Positions 15,342 through 22,557 of a stretch of 39,867 nucleotides of DNA are shown here, in pieces. The first letter of the stretch is position 1. The number at the start of each line of letters is the position of its first letter. The DNA comes from CAIVAT01 sp038212325 (lineage in GTDB: Bacteria; Bacteroidota; Bacteroidia; Bacteroidales; FEN-979): contig JBBQUQ010000023.1 of assembly GCA_038212325.1 (NCBI GenBank), positions 1 to 39,867 on the forward strand, read 5' to 3'. The position numbers were made by a program, and so were the translations under genes. The notes below the pieces were generated by a model, which saw nothing but the letters and a program-made list of their open reading frames with translations, did no database searches and had not been told where the DNA came from.

Positions 15342-18191
15342 ATGAAAAACAGATTTGTACCATTTAGCCTGATCACAGCTTTCTTTGTTCTTGCTTTACT
15401 TTCCTTCTCCGTGTTGTCTTTGGCTGGCCAGCCCGGGAAAACGAATCCACAAAAACCTGATGGGTCCTGGAAGGAGACCGTATGTGCCAATCAGCACACC
15501 GGGGTGGTGAACCCGCTGGATGTTATTAAAGCCCGTCAGCAAGCTGAAGAGATGGCATTCAAGTCATCTGCCGAAGGCTTGGGGCTTTATGGGGTAAGCC
15601 TGGGCCCCAACAACTATGCCGGCATGTCATGGAGTGCGATTTTTGACAATACAGACCCAACCGGTTCGACCCTGATCTCCGGAGCAGCGAATGGCGGCCT
15701 CTGGAAGTCCACCAATCTGGGCCTTTCCTGGACATCATTGCCCGTTGCTGAGAACAGAGTCCCTAAGATCTCATCCATTGTTCAGGCTTCAAGCGGTACA
15801 ATATATGCAGCAACAGGTGTATCAACATGCAAAACAATAAAATACGCCGGCGACGGCATCTACCGGTCGGCCTCAGGCAGTGAATTCGCCCGGATACCTG
15901 CAACTGTTGGGAACGCCGATTTTGATGCAGTTGCCAAACTGGCAATCAACAGCCAGACCGACCGCATATTTGCTGCAACTTTCGGAGGAATCTACTACAG
16001 CGATAATGGTAACGATTGGACGAAGGTAATACCCGGATATGCCATGGACGTATGCGTAGGGCCCGATGGCACCGTAATTATGTCTGTGGGCGATTCAGCC
16101 TACCTCGCACCGGCCGGAGACTTGAATTCACTCATCACCCTTACAACCGGGAAAGAAAACTCCTTGCCTTCAGGCGGGATTGGCTGGATGGTTTTTGCCA
16201 TTGCGCCTTCTGATGCCAACGTGATGTATGCCAGCATGGCCAATACCGATGGAAAGCTGCTGAATATTTACACTTCCATCGACAAAGGTACAACCTGGAC
16301 CATCGCCTTTCCGAGCAATCCATCTTATGAACCATTCTCGGGATATGGCTGCTATGCGAATACCCTTGCCGTATTTCCGAATGATCCGGGCAAAGTATTT
16401 TTAGGCGGAAGAAATATGTGGTACGGCCGGAAAGAAGTTGCAACCGGTTTCTATAACTGGGAACAGGTAAGTTTCGGCACTTATGGCGCCTATAGCCCTT
16501 ATTTCGCACCATTATACCATCATAGCTACTGTTTCCGGCCAAATAATGCCAACCAACTGGTGATGGCAACCGATGGTGGTGTCAGTCTTGCAACCATCGG
16601 AACTTCTGATTTTACTTTTCAGACCAGCAATAAAAATCTTCAAACAACCCAGTTCAACACAGTAGGTTTTTCCGCACAGAAAGACTACGTGATGGGTGGC
16701 GGGACACGGATCGGAACCCTCGTTCTGGGGTATTTCCATCCCTCGGAGGTTAGTTTTGCCAGCGACGGTTACCAGGCATGGCGCATTGATGCCGCTTCGC
16801 TCGGAGTCAATGCACAACCTCAGCCATCCAATTATGGTGGCAATGGAGGAACCTGTGCATGGTCAAATATGATTTCAGATATCGCAGTGTATTCGAAAAC
16901 AGGATTATCAAAAATCCGCCGCCAGAATTTCACTGACATCAACTACTACAATAATTTTGCGATGGGGATTAAAACAGATACCACCGGCCATGTCCCCATG
17001 CGTCTTTGGGAATCTTTCAACCAGGGACAGGTTTTTGGCATTACCAGAGACAGCGTAAAATACTATGCTGCATTTGACACGATTCCCGCTGATACCACAG
17101 TGATGGTCGCAAGTAGTTCCAATGGATTTTTGTTCCCATATTATATCACTTCCCCACTCCCAAAAGGCGATAGCATTACGGTGGCCGACCCCATTGCCAG
17201 CCGCTTTTTTGTGTACGGTGATTCCCTCCTCCTAAAGGGGATTTTTATGACCAAAGACCTTCTGAAATTCCAGAATGACCCGGAATATTTCATGATCTTC
17301 AAGAATCTGGCGGCTAACGATCCGGTTACCGCGATGGCGGTATCCGAAGATCTTACAACACTCTGGGCCGGAACGTCTAAAGGACGCCTGATCCGGATTA
17401 CAGGACTTCTCAATGCATACGACTCCGCCACTGCAAACATTACCAGTTCCCAGTGTGTACTTGTCGATACAGCGTTTGCCAATACCCCATTTACCGGTCG
17501 CTACGTAACCTCTGTTTCGATAAATCCGCACAATGCCAACCTTGTGCTGGTAACGCTTGGCAATTACGGTAACCAGGATTATGTTTACTATTCACAGAAC
17601 GGCAATGCTGCTTCCCCTGTGTTTACCGCTGCCCAGGGCTCAGGCCTTCCGGCTGTTCCGGTGTACAGTGGCCTGCTTGAAATGTCGGCTGATGGCCGCG
17701 CAGTTTTAGGAACCGACGTTGGTGTATACTCTACATCGAACCTGAACGCCGGCGCTACGGTATGGGCCATGGATATGCAAAATATCGGGAATGTTGCCGT
17801 TACCGAAATTAAGCAACAGGTATTGGAGGATTACCACATTCTTAATTATGGTGTGATTTACCTCTCAACCTATGGACGCGGTTTATGGATGGATACAACC
17901 TACTATTCTCCGTTGGGTATTGGTCCGGTTCAGGGTGGTGTTGACAATCATTACAGGCTTGACCTAAACCCGAACCCGGTCAAAGACATCGTGCAAATAA
18001 GCTATTCAAACGAAACAAGAGGGAATGTCATCATTTCCGTATACGACATGACCGGCCGTGAACTGATTCATAAAATTCTTGGCAATCAGCCGGAAGGAAA
18101 AGTTAAAACTTCACTGGATTTAAGCGGCTTTGCCAGTGGTACCTATGTTGTTAAGGTTGGCAATGGCTACGGGAAGATAGTCAAGCTTTAA
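15342..18191 (+). CDS. Secreted Asp-box (BNR/VPS10-like) protein with type IX sorting domain
   Basis: This 949-residue exported protein begins with a signal peptide (MKNRFVPFSLITAFFVLALLSFSVLSLAGQ). The body shows repeated Asp-box-like motifs of sialidase/sortilin-type beta-propellers (KSTNLGLSWTS, YSDNGNDWTKV, SIDKGTTWTIAF). These repeats are a fold signal, not proof of glycosidase activity, and no catalytic residues were identified. The last 75 residues are a type IX secretion C-terminal sorting domain: LDLNPNPVKD, then VIISVYDMTGRELI and GTYVVKVGNGYGKIVKL. The protein should pass through the outer membrane and be anchored at the surface or released. It is monocistronic, with a canonical promoter and a strong terminator. 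Confidence 0.88.
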   Translation: MKNRFVPFSLITAFFVLALLSFSVLSLAGQPGKTNPQKPDGSWKETVCANQHTGVVNPLDVIKARQQAEEMAFKSSAEGLGLYGVSLGPNNYAGMSWSAIFDNTDPTGSTLISGAANGGLWKSTNLGLSWTSLPVAENRVPKISSIVQASSGTIYAATGVSTCKTIKYAGDGIYRSASGSEFARIPATVGNADFDAVAKLAINSQTDRIFAATFGGIYYSDNGNDWTKVIPGYAMDVCVGPDGTVIMSVGDSAYLAPAGDLNSLITLTTGKENSLPSGGIGWMVFAIAPSDANVMYASMANTDGKLLNIYTSIDKGTTWTIAFPSNPSYEPFSGYGCYANTLAVFPNDPGKVFLGGRNMWYGRKEVATGFYNWEQVSFGTYGAYSPYFAPLYHHSYCFRPNNANQLVMATDGGVSLATIGTSDFTFQTSNKNLQTTQFNTVGFSAQKDYVMGGGTRIGTLVLGYFHPSEVSFASDGYQAWRIDAASLGVNAQPQPSNYGGNGGTCAWSNMISDIAVYSKTGLSKIRRQNFTDINYYNNFAMGIKTDTTGHVPMRLWESFNQGQVFGITRDSVKYYAAFDTIPADTTVMVASSSNGFLFPYYITSPLPKGDSITVADPIASRFFVYGDSLLLKGIFMTKDLLKFQNDPEYFMIFKNLAANDPVTAMAVSEDLTTLWAGTSKGRLIRITGLLNAYDSATANITSSQCVLVDTAFANTPFTGRYVTSVSINPHNANLVLVTLGNYGNQDYVYYSQNGNAASPVFTAAQGSGLPAVPVYSGLLEMSADGRAVLGTDVGVYSTSNLNAGATVWAMDMQNIGNVAVTEIKQQVLEDYHILNYGVIYLSTYGRGLWMDTTYYSPLGIGPVQGGVDNHYRLDLNPNPVKDIVQISYSNETRGNVIISVYDMTGRELIHKILGNQPEGKVKTSLDLSGFASGTYVVKVGNGYGKIVKL

Positions 18192-18221
18192 GCAGAAGGA
18201 TCGTCCAAAATCTGTTAACAG

Positions 18222-18254
18222 AAAGAGGGCTGCCCGATCGGGGCAGCCCTCTTT
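18222..18254. terminator. Bidirectional intrinsic terminator between the secreted-protein gene and pyrE
   Basis: A 14-bp perfect stem (AAAGAGGGCTGCCC at 18222-18235 with GGGCAGCCCTCTTT at 18241-18254) encloses a 5-nt loop. The stem ends in A/T runs on both sides, so it can stop transcription from both convergent genes. Confidence 0.92.
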
Positions 18255-18311
18255 CCGTTTATTAAGAAATCCGTTACCAATAGAAACGGTGTTCCGGCAA
18301 ATCAATTCCTG

Positions 18312-18941
18312 CTAATTGAGCGATTTCTTAAAGTCATGCAGAACTTTAATATCGTCTTGGGTGATGTACCCGATTTCAAGGGCTTTCTGAATAAGGTGGT
18401 CGTAATCTGTCAGCGTGATCAATGCGCATTCGGCCTCCTTAAAGGCGCGTTCGGCACTGGAAAGGTTGTATGTGAAAATGGCCAGCATCCCTTTGATGTT
18501 GCATCCCGCATCGCGCAATGATTGCACTGCGCCAAGGCTTGAACCACCGGTGGAGATGAGATCTTCAATAACGACAATGCGCTGGCCATGGCGAACCTCC
18601 CCTTCAATCTGGTTTGTGAGCCCGTGTTCCTTTTTGCCAGAGCGGACATATGAAAAGGGCAGTCCGAGTTCCTGTGCCACAAGTGCACCCTGGGCAATGC
18701 CTCCTGTTGCAACTCCTGAAATCGCCTCGGGTTCAAAATTGCTTTCTTCAATCGCCCGAACAAAATGCTGGCGGATAAAGGTACGGATCTCAGGGTAGGA
18801 GAGGGTGATACGATTATCGCAATAAATTGGCGATTTGATGCCGGAAGCCCAGGTGAATAATTCTTTAGCGTTGAGTTTCACTGCTTTGATCTTAAGCAGC
18901 AGTTCAGCTGTTTTTAATGCAATGTCTTTGTTATAGATCAT
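18312..18941 (-). CDS. pyrE: Orotate phosphoribosyltransferase
   Basis: PyrE converts orotate and PRPP to orotidine monophosphate in pyrimidine synthesis. The start MIYNKDIALKTAELLLKI (ATG 18941) gives 209 residues, the standard size; an upstream in-frame extension of 12 residues is Asn-rich and unlikely. Family signatures are FTWASGIKSPIYCDNR, YVRSGKKEHGLTNQIEG (Lys-rich catalytic loop) and the PRPP motif VVIEDLISTGGSS. The C-terminus is a helical tail ending in HDFKKSLN. A -7 element (TATCTTTG) lies 25 bp upstream on the - strand. Other pyrimidine genes are not in the window. Confidence 0.95.
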   Translation of the reverse strand: MIYNKDIALKTAELLLKIKAVKLNAKELFTWASGIKSPIYCDNRITLSYPEIRTFIRQHFVRAIEESNFEPEAISGVATGGIAQGALVAQELGLPFSYVRSGKKEHGLTNQIEGEVRHGQRIVVIEDLISTGGSSLGAVQSLRDAGCNIKGMLAIFTYNLSSAERAFKEAECALITLTDYDHLIQKALEIGYITQDDIKVLHDFKKSLN

Positions 18942-18965
18942 ATAATTATTATTGTTATTCTGCCG

Positions 18966-18973
18966 CAAAGATA
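18966..18973 (-). promoter_or_regulatory. -7 element (TATCTTTG) for pyrE
   Basis: The - strand reads TATCTTTG, an exact TAnnTTTG match, 25 bases before the pyrE ATG. No clear -33 TTTG was found at 19 bp spacing. Confidence 0.5.
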
Positions 18974-19043
18974 ACAAAAATGAAGCAACAGCGTGATTTC
19001 CATAATTTGAAAAAACGTATTTTTACCATGTAAATTTTATCGC

Positions 19044-19700
19044 ATGAAAATATTTCTGAACGACCGTTGCATTCTCTTCATCCCTCACCGTCCGGAAAGC
19101 CTCCTGCCGTCCGAACTGCTTGTTGAATTTCAATCGGCAGGGAAATTGCAGGAAGACTGGGAGGATTTTAAACGATATGAAAAGTACCGGAAATTCCTGA
19201 TCGTTGATCCTGATTTCAATGAACACAATCCCTCCGGTGCTTTTGCTGCGTTCAGATCTTTTTTTAAGTTCATCCCGGCTGCTGGCGGACTGGTTAAGAA
19301 TGAAAAGGAGGAATTTCTTTTTATTCACCGGCTCGGGTACTGGGATTTACCAAAAGGAAAAATTGATCACATGGATATTCAGGGCCCGGGGAATACCAAA
19401 ACCGATCTGTCTTCAGCAAGTGCCGCCGCGGTTCGCGAGGTTAAGGAAGAAACCGGCCTGAAAACCATTGCCATACGGCGAGAACTACCGGCTACCTGGC
19501 ATATTTACCTGACCAGGGAAAAATGGATACTGAAACAAACACGATGGTTTGAAATGGAGGCTGATTCGGGGCAGAAACTGGTACCTGAGACCAGCGAAGG
19601 CATTTTCCTGGTGAAGTGGACTCCCCCGGAAGGGATACATTGCATCCTGACGCACACCTATGCCTCGCTCAGGGAACTTCTGCTCGAAGTGCTTTTCTGA
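19044..19700 (+). CDS. NUDIX hydrolase-domain protein with an altered Nudix box
   Basis: This 218-residue protein has an N-terminal segment of about 75 residues without a recognised motif, followed by a NUDIX fold beginning AAGGLVKNEKEEFLFIHRLGYWDLPKGKID. The second half of the Nudix box is intact (AAAVREVKEETGL, with the metal-binding Glu residues), but about ten extra residues (HMDIQGPGNTKTD) separate it from LPKGKID, and the Gly and first Glu of the GX5EX7REUXEEXGU pattern are not in register. Nudix enzymes cleave nucleoside diphosphate-X compounds; substrate unknown. It is divergent from pyrE and convergent with the unknown gene at 19743. Confidence 0.82.
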   Translation: MKIFLNDRCILFIPHRPESLLPSELLVEFQSAGKLQEDWEDFKRYEKYRKFLIVDPDFNEHNPSGAFAAFRSFFKFIPAAGGLVKNEKEEFLFIHRLGYWDLPKGKIDHMDIQGPGNTKTDLSSASAAAVREVKEETGLKTIAIRRELPATWHIYLTREKWILKQTRWFEMEADSGQKLVPETSEGIFLVKWTPPEGIHCILTHTYASLRELLLEVLF

Positions 19701-19712
19701 CCCCTTTGCATA

Positions 19713-19728
19713 CAAATTCGCAAATTCG
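19713..19728. repeat. Two-unit 8-bp tandem repeat (CAAATTCG)
   Basis: CAAATTCG occurs twice in tandem, followed by AATTC, between the convergent stops of the NUDIX gene and the unknown gene. It is short, and is listed because it matches the size and position of the other repeat islands here. Confidence 0.6.
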
Positions 19729-19742
19729 AATTCACATCTTCA

Positions 19743-20432
19743 TCATTCAGGATCTGCCTGGAACCTGAATCCAAGGCGCTTGCCAGTGCTTATTGAAATT
19801 GCATTCTGTGTTGTTTGCATCTCTTCGACCGACACCTCCCGTATGTTCTCGTATGGCGGTATCAGCAGGTCGAAGTTGAGTGTGTACATGACCGAGGAGT
19901 GAATGATTGTTTGAATGGCTTGCCGGTCAAGCGTATTTCCAGCAAAATTGTTGAATAGCAGACCAATCTCCCGTTTTCCTTCGGTAAAGTAATGACTTTC
20001 ACGGTTCACGAATATCCGGCCGATGCAATAGCCGATATCGTTGGTTCTGTTATATTTGAAAGAATCGGCAAGAAAGTTGAATATATGGATGATCCCGCAG
20101 TAAGAGCGGCTTTTATCGTCGCGGATATAGCTGCTTTTCATCACCAGGTGGTCGCGGGGGATTTCGAACACATTCGAGTGCATGAAAAAAATAAGGATAT
20201 CAGAGCCGAATTTTAGCTGAAATTCAAAGGTGCTTCTGTTCTGATACTCAAATAAGACCGGGAATGGGGCGTTTTTCATCTGGCCGGAGTTCGACCTTAC
20301 GAAAGACTCGCTCTCCTGTTTGAATTGGTTAAAGATGTCGAGGGTTTTATGATACACCTCTTGCTTCAGGCTGCTCTTTTCAATGATGTTTTTAATAAGC
20401 GCTTTGGAGTCGGGAACGGTTCGTCGCATCAT
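19743..20432 (-). CDS. Conserved-looking protein of unknown function (229 residues)
   Basis: I do not recognise this family. The protein is soluble-looking, with no signal peptide or membrane helix. It starts with a helical region (SKALIKNIIEKSSLKQEVYHKTLDIFNQFKQESESF), then alternating strands (PVLFEYQNRSTFEFQLKFGSDILIFFMHSNVFEI, YCGIIHIFNFLADSF, GYCIGRIFVNRESHYFTEGKREIGLLF), then a helix and a C-terminal tail with many Gln/Thr. Composition and codon use resemble the neighbours, and a -7 element (TACTTTTG) lies 20 bp upstream, so it is probably a real, independently expressed gene. The two ATGs at 20432 and 20429 are equally good starts. It converges with the NUDIX gene. Confidence 0.72.
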   Translation of the reverse strand: MMRRTVPDSKALIKNIIEKSSLKQEVYHKTLDIFNQFKQESESFVRSNSGQMKNAPFPVLFEYQNRSTFEFQLKFGSDILIFFMHSNVFEIPRDHLVMKSSYIRDDKSRSYCGIIHIFNFLADSFKYNRTNDIGYCIGRIFVNRESHYFTEGKREIGLLFNNFAGNTLDRQAIQTIIHSSVMYTLNFDLLIPPYENIREVSVEEMQTTQNAISISTGKRLGFRFQADPE

Positions 20433-20451
20433 GTCGCATATACTTTAAACA

Positions 20452-20459
20452 CAAAAGTA
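20452..20459 (-). promoter_or_regulatory. -7 element (TACTTTTG) for the 229-residue unknown gene
   Basis: The - strand has TACTTTTG, an exact TAnnTTTG match, 20 bases before the ATG at 20432. A CTG in place of the -33 TTG sits at about the right spacing (20478-20480). Confidence 0.5.
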
Positions 20460-20562
20460 TGAAATAAATTTGCGATTCAGGCACGCTATTAAAACCGTTC
20501 ATTTCCAGGCTGACAATTTTATCAATTGTGCGGGAAAAGCAAAAAGGCGAAACAGTTTTCAC

Positions 20563-20570
20563 TACCTTTG
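20563..20570 (+). promoter_or_regulatory. -7 element (TACCTTTG) for the His-rich/efflux operon
   Basis: TACCTTTG matches TAnnTTTG and ends 6 bases before the ATG at 20577, so the leader would be very short or absent. No -33 TTTG is seen. It overlaps a 24-bp sequence that recurs at 29090-29113 (22 of 24 identical). Confidence 0.4.
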
Positions 20571-20576
20571 TCGAAT

Positions 20577-20957
20577 ATGAAACGTCAGGTTATCTCCGGT
20601 TTTTTATTCCTGGTGATCAGCATTGTGATTCTGCACAATGCCATTCCGCATCACCATCATGAGGATATCCCCATTCACCAGCATGAGATAGCCATCGGTG
20701 TAAAAGATCCTCACGCAAACAATGACCACCAGCCATTACGATGTGAAATTCACACGTTGGCATTTAATGTGCCCAGGGCACATACGCTCAACAACCTTGA
20801 GAGCCTGTTAAATATTCCATGTTTATATGTAATTTCAACAAGCACAGCCTCCTTCGTTCCATTTGAATCACCCGGAACGCTTGTCGATGTTCCACAAGGC
20901 GAACCCTTACATGAGGGGATATTAATAAGCCTGCCCCCAAGAGCGCCTCCCTGCTGA
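20577..20957 (+). CDS. Small His-rich exported or membrane-anchored protein, efflux-operon leader
   Basis: The start MKRQVISGFLFLVISIVILHN (ATG 20577) gives 126 residues with one N-terminal hydrophobic segment serving as signal or anchor. Just after it comes a histidine cluster (HNAIPHHHHEDIPIHQHE, about residues 21-38) plus KDPHANNDHQP and C-terminal Pro-rich PPRAPPC. The His spacing suggests binding of a soft or transition metal such as Cu, Zn or Ni in the periplasm. The next genes on the same strand are a CusB-like adaptor, a CusA-like pump and a TolC-like channel, so a metal-handling role beside that pump is likely. No family was recognised with certainty. Confidence 0.75.
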   Translation: MKRQVISGFLFLVISIVILHNAIPHHHHEDIPIHQHEIAIGVKDPHANNDHQPLRCEIHTLAFNVPRAHTLNNLESLLNIPCLYVISTSTASFVPFESPGTLVDVPQGEPLHEGILISLPPRAPPC

Positions 20958-21036
20958 TCCATCCTTGCTGATTTATTTTTTCCGCTTAAGCCACAGGCTT
21001 TGCTTTTCATTTTATTTCATATCATAAAAACAAACC

Positions 21037-22545
21037 ATGAGAAATACATGTTTATTTCTCCTGATCCTGGTAATGGCTATAACAGGATGCAGGAATAACA
21101 AAACCCAGCCCGCTACAGCAGAAAACGGTCATGCGCATGGGGCAGGATCGACTCCTTATACAGCATTTTCCGATGCCTGCGAATATTTTGCCGAGATCAA
21201 ACCCATGATCAAAGGGCAACCAACGGAGGGCTCAATTCATATTACCCGTTTAAGCGATTATAAACCTTTGGCAGAAGGAATCATGGCAATCAGGGTAATT
21301 CAAAACGGAAAACTGATTGGTGCAGGGGATACCAGCAAACCAAGAATTCCCGGAATTTTTCAAGTAAAGTTTACCCCTTCCACCGGAGGGACTGTCTCTC
21401 TTGAATTTATTTTCAATGGGAGCGGACTAAAAGATTCTGTGGAAATTTCAAATGCCAGCGTGTTTGAAAACGAAGAGGAGATGAAACAAAACCCACCTGC
21501 GGAAGATCCTTCCGGGGTGATCAAATTCACCAAGGAAGCTGCCTGGAAGATCGATTTTAATGTATTGAAGGTAGTTCCGCAGGAATACTTCAACACCATA
21601 AAAGTCAGTGGTGAACTTGTCATACCACCATCAGAAATTACAACCCTGACTGCAAAAAGTGATGGAATTTTAATTTACAGGCAGACCAACCTTGTACCCG
21701 GAGCAAAGATTGAACGGAGATCGGTGTTGTTCACCCTGACCGGCCAGGGTCTTACATCACGCAACATGGATGTTAATATCTCCGGCCTGAGAAGCCGCTT
21801 TGAGGCCTCAAAAGCAGCTTATGAACGTGAAAAGGCGCTGTTAACAGATCAGATTGTCTCCCGGAAACAGTTCAATGAAACAGTGACAAATTACAGGGTT
21901 GACAGCGCCCGGTATTTTGCCTATCTGAATGGTATTTCAGGAAGCAACATGAATATTCCCGCATCTTCCGGTGGTTTTATACAGCAATTATACCAACCCA
22001 ATGGCACCTACGTAACAGAAGGAACTCCTCTGGTCTCTATTGTCAATACCAACAAGATCATGCTTCGGGCTGACATTCCGCAACGCAACTGGAAGGATGT
22101 TCCATTGATCAAATCCGCATCATTCAGACCAGCAGGGAGCAGCCAGGTATATAATGTTGAGGAAATTGGAGGGAAACTTATCGCAAAAGGATCTGCAGTT
22201 TCCACTGATAATCAATTTATCCCTGTCACATTTGAATTTCCGAACAAAGGTGCCTTTGTGGCCGGATCATTTGCCGAAATATTCCTTCATACCACCCCTG
22301 TTAAAAATCAGCTTGTCGTGCCCGTTTCTTCGCTCCTTGAAGAGCAGGGAAACTATTACGTGTACGTACAGACCGCCGGCGAATCTTTTATGAAACGATC
22401 TGTAAAACTTGGCTTTATGGACGGAAATTTTACAAATGTCGTCTCCGGACTTGTCCCAGGCGATCGGGTAGTCACAGTTGGAGCAATTTTCATCAAAGCA
22501 TCATCCCAGATGACCGGCACTCCTTCTCATGGTCACGAACATTAA
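21037..22545 (+). CDS. Heavy-metal efflux RND periplasmic adaptor (CusB/CzcB-like), lipoprotein
   Basis: This 502-residue membrane-fusion protein links the inner-membrane pump to the outer-membrane channel. The N-terminus is a lipoprotein signal (MRNTCLFLLILVMAITGC, lipobox ITGC with Cys18). A His/Gly-rich patch (ENGHAHGAG) and an extra beta-sandwich of about 110 residues (about 38-150, with GSIHITRLSDYKPLAEG and GIFQVKFTPSTGG) precede the adaptor core. The core has the first half-barrel (NTIKVSGELVIPP), a short helical hairpin (MDVNISGLRSRFEASKAAYEREKALL) and the second barrel (LVVPVSSLLEEQGNYYVYVQ). Cation-type pumps often carry such N-terminal extensions. The pump gene starts 12 bp downstream. 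Confidence 0.9.
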   Translation: MRNTCLFLLILVMAITGCRNNKTQPATAENGHAHGAGSTPYTAFSDACEYFAEIKPMIKGQPTEGSIHITRLSDYKPLAEGIMAIRVIQNGKLIGAGDTSKPRIPGIFQVKFTPSTGGTVSLEFIFNGSGLKDSVEISNASVFENEEEMKQNPPAEDPSGVIKFTKEAAWKIDFNVLKVVPQEYFNTIKVSGELVIPPSEITTLTAKSDGILIYRQTNLVPGAKIERRSVLFTLTGQGLTSRNMDVNISGLRSRFEASKAAYEREKALLTDQIVSRKQFNETVTNYRVDSARYFAYLNGISGSNMNIPASSGGFIQQLYQPNGTYVTEGTPLVSIVNTNKIMLRADIPQRNWKDVPLIKSASFRPAGSSQVYNVEEIGGKLIAKGSAVSTDNQFIPVTFEFPNKGAFVAGSFAEIFLHTTPVKNQLVVPVSSLLEEQGNYYVYVQTAGESFMKRSVKLGFMDGNFTNVVSGLVPGDRVVTVGAIFIKASSQMTGTPSHGHEH

Positions 22546-22557
22546 TCCGTAGAAACC

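Noticed and set aside
20750..21010. 86-codon - strand frame opposite the His-rich gene
   Set aside because: No motif, no promoter, and it overlaps a better supported + strand gene.
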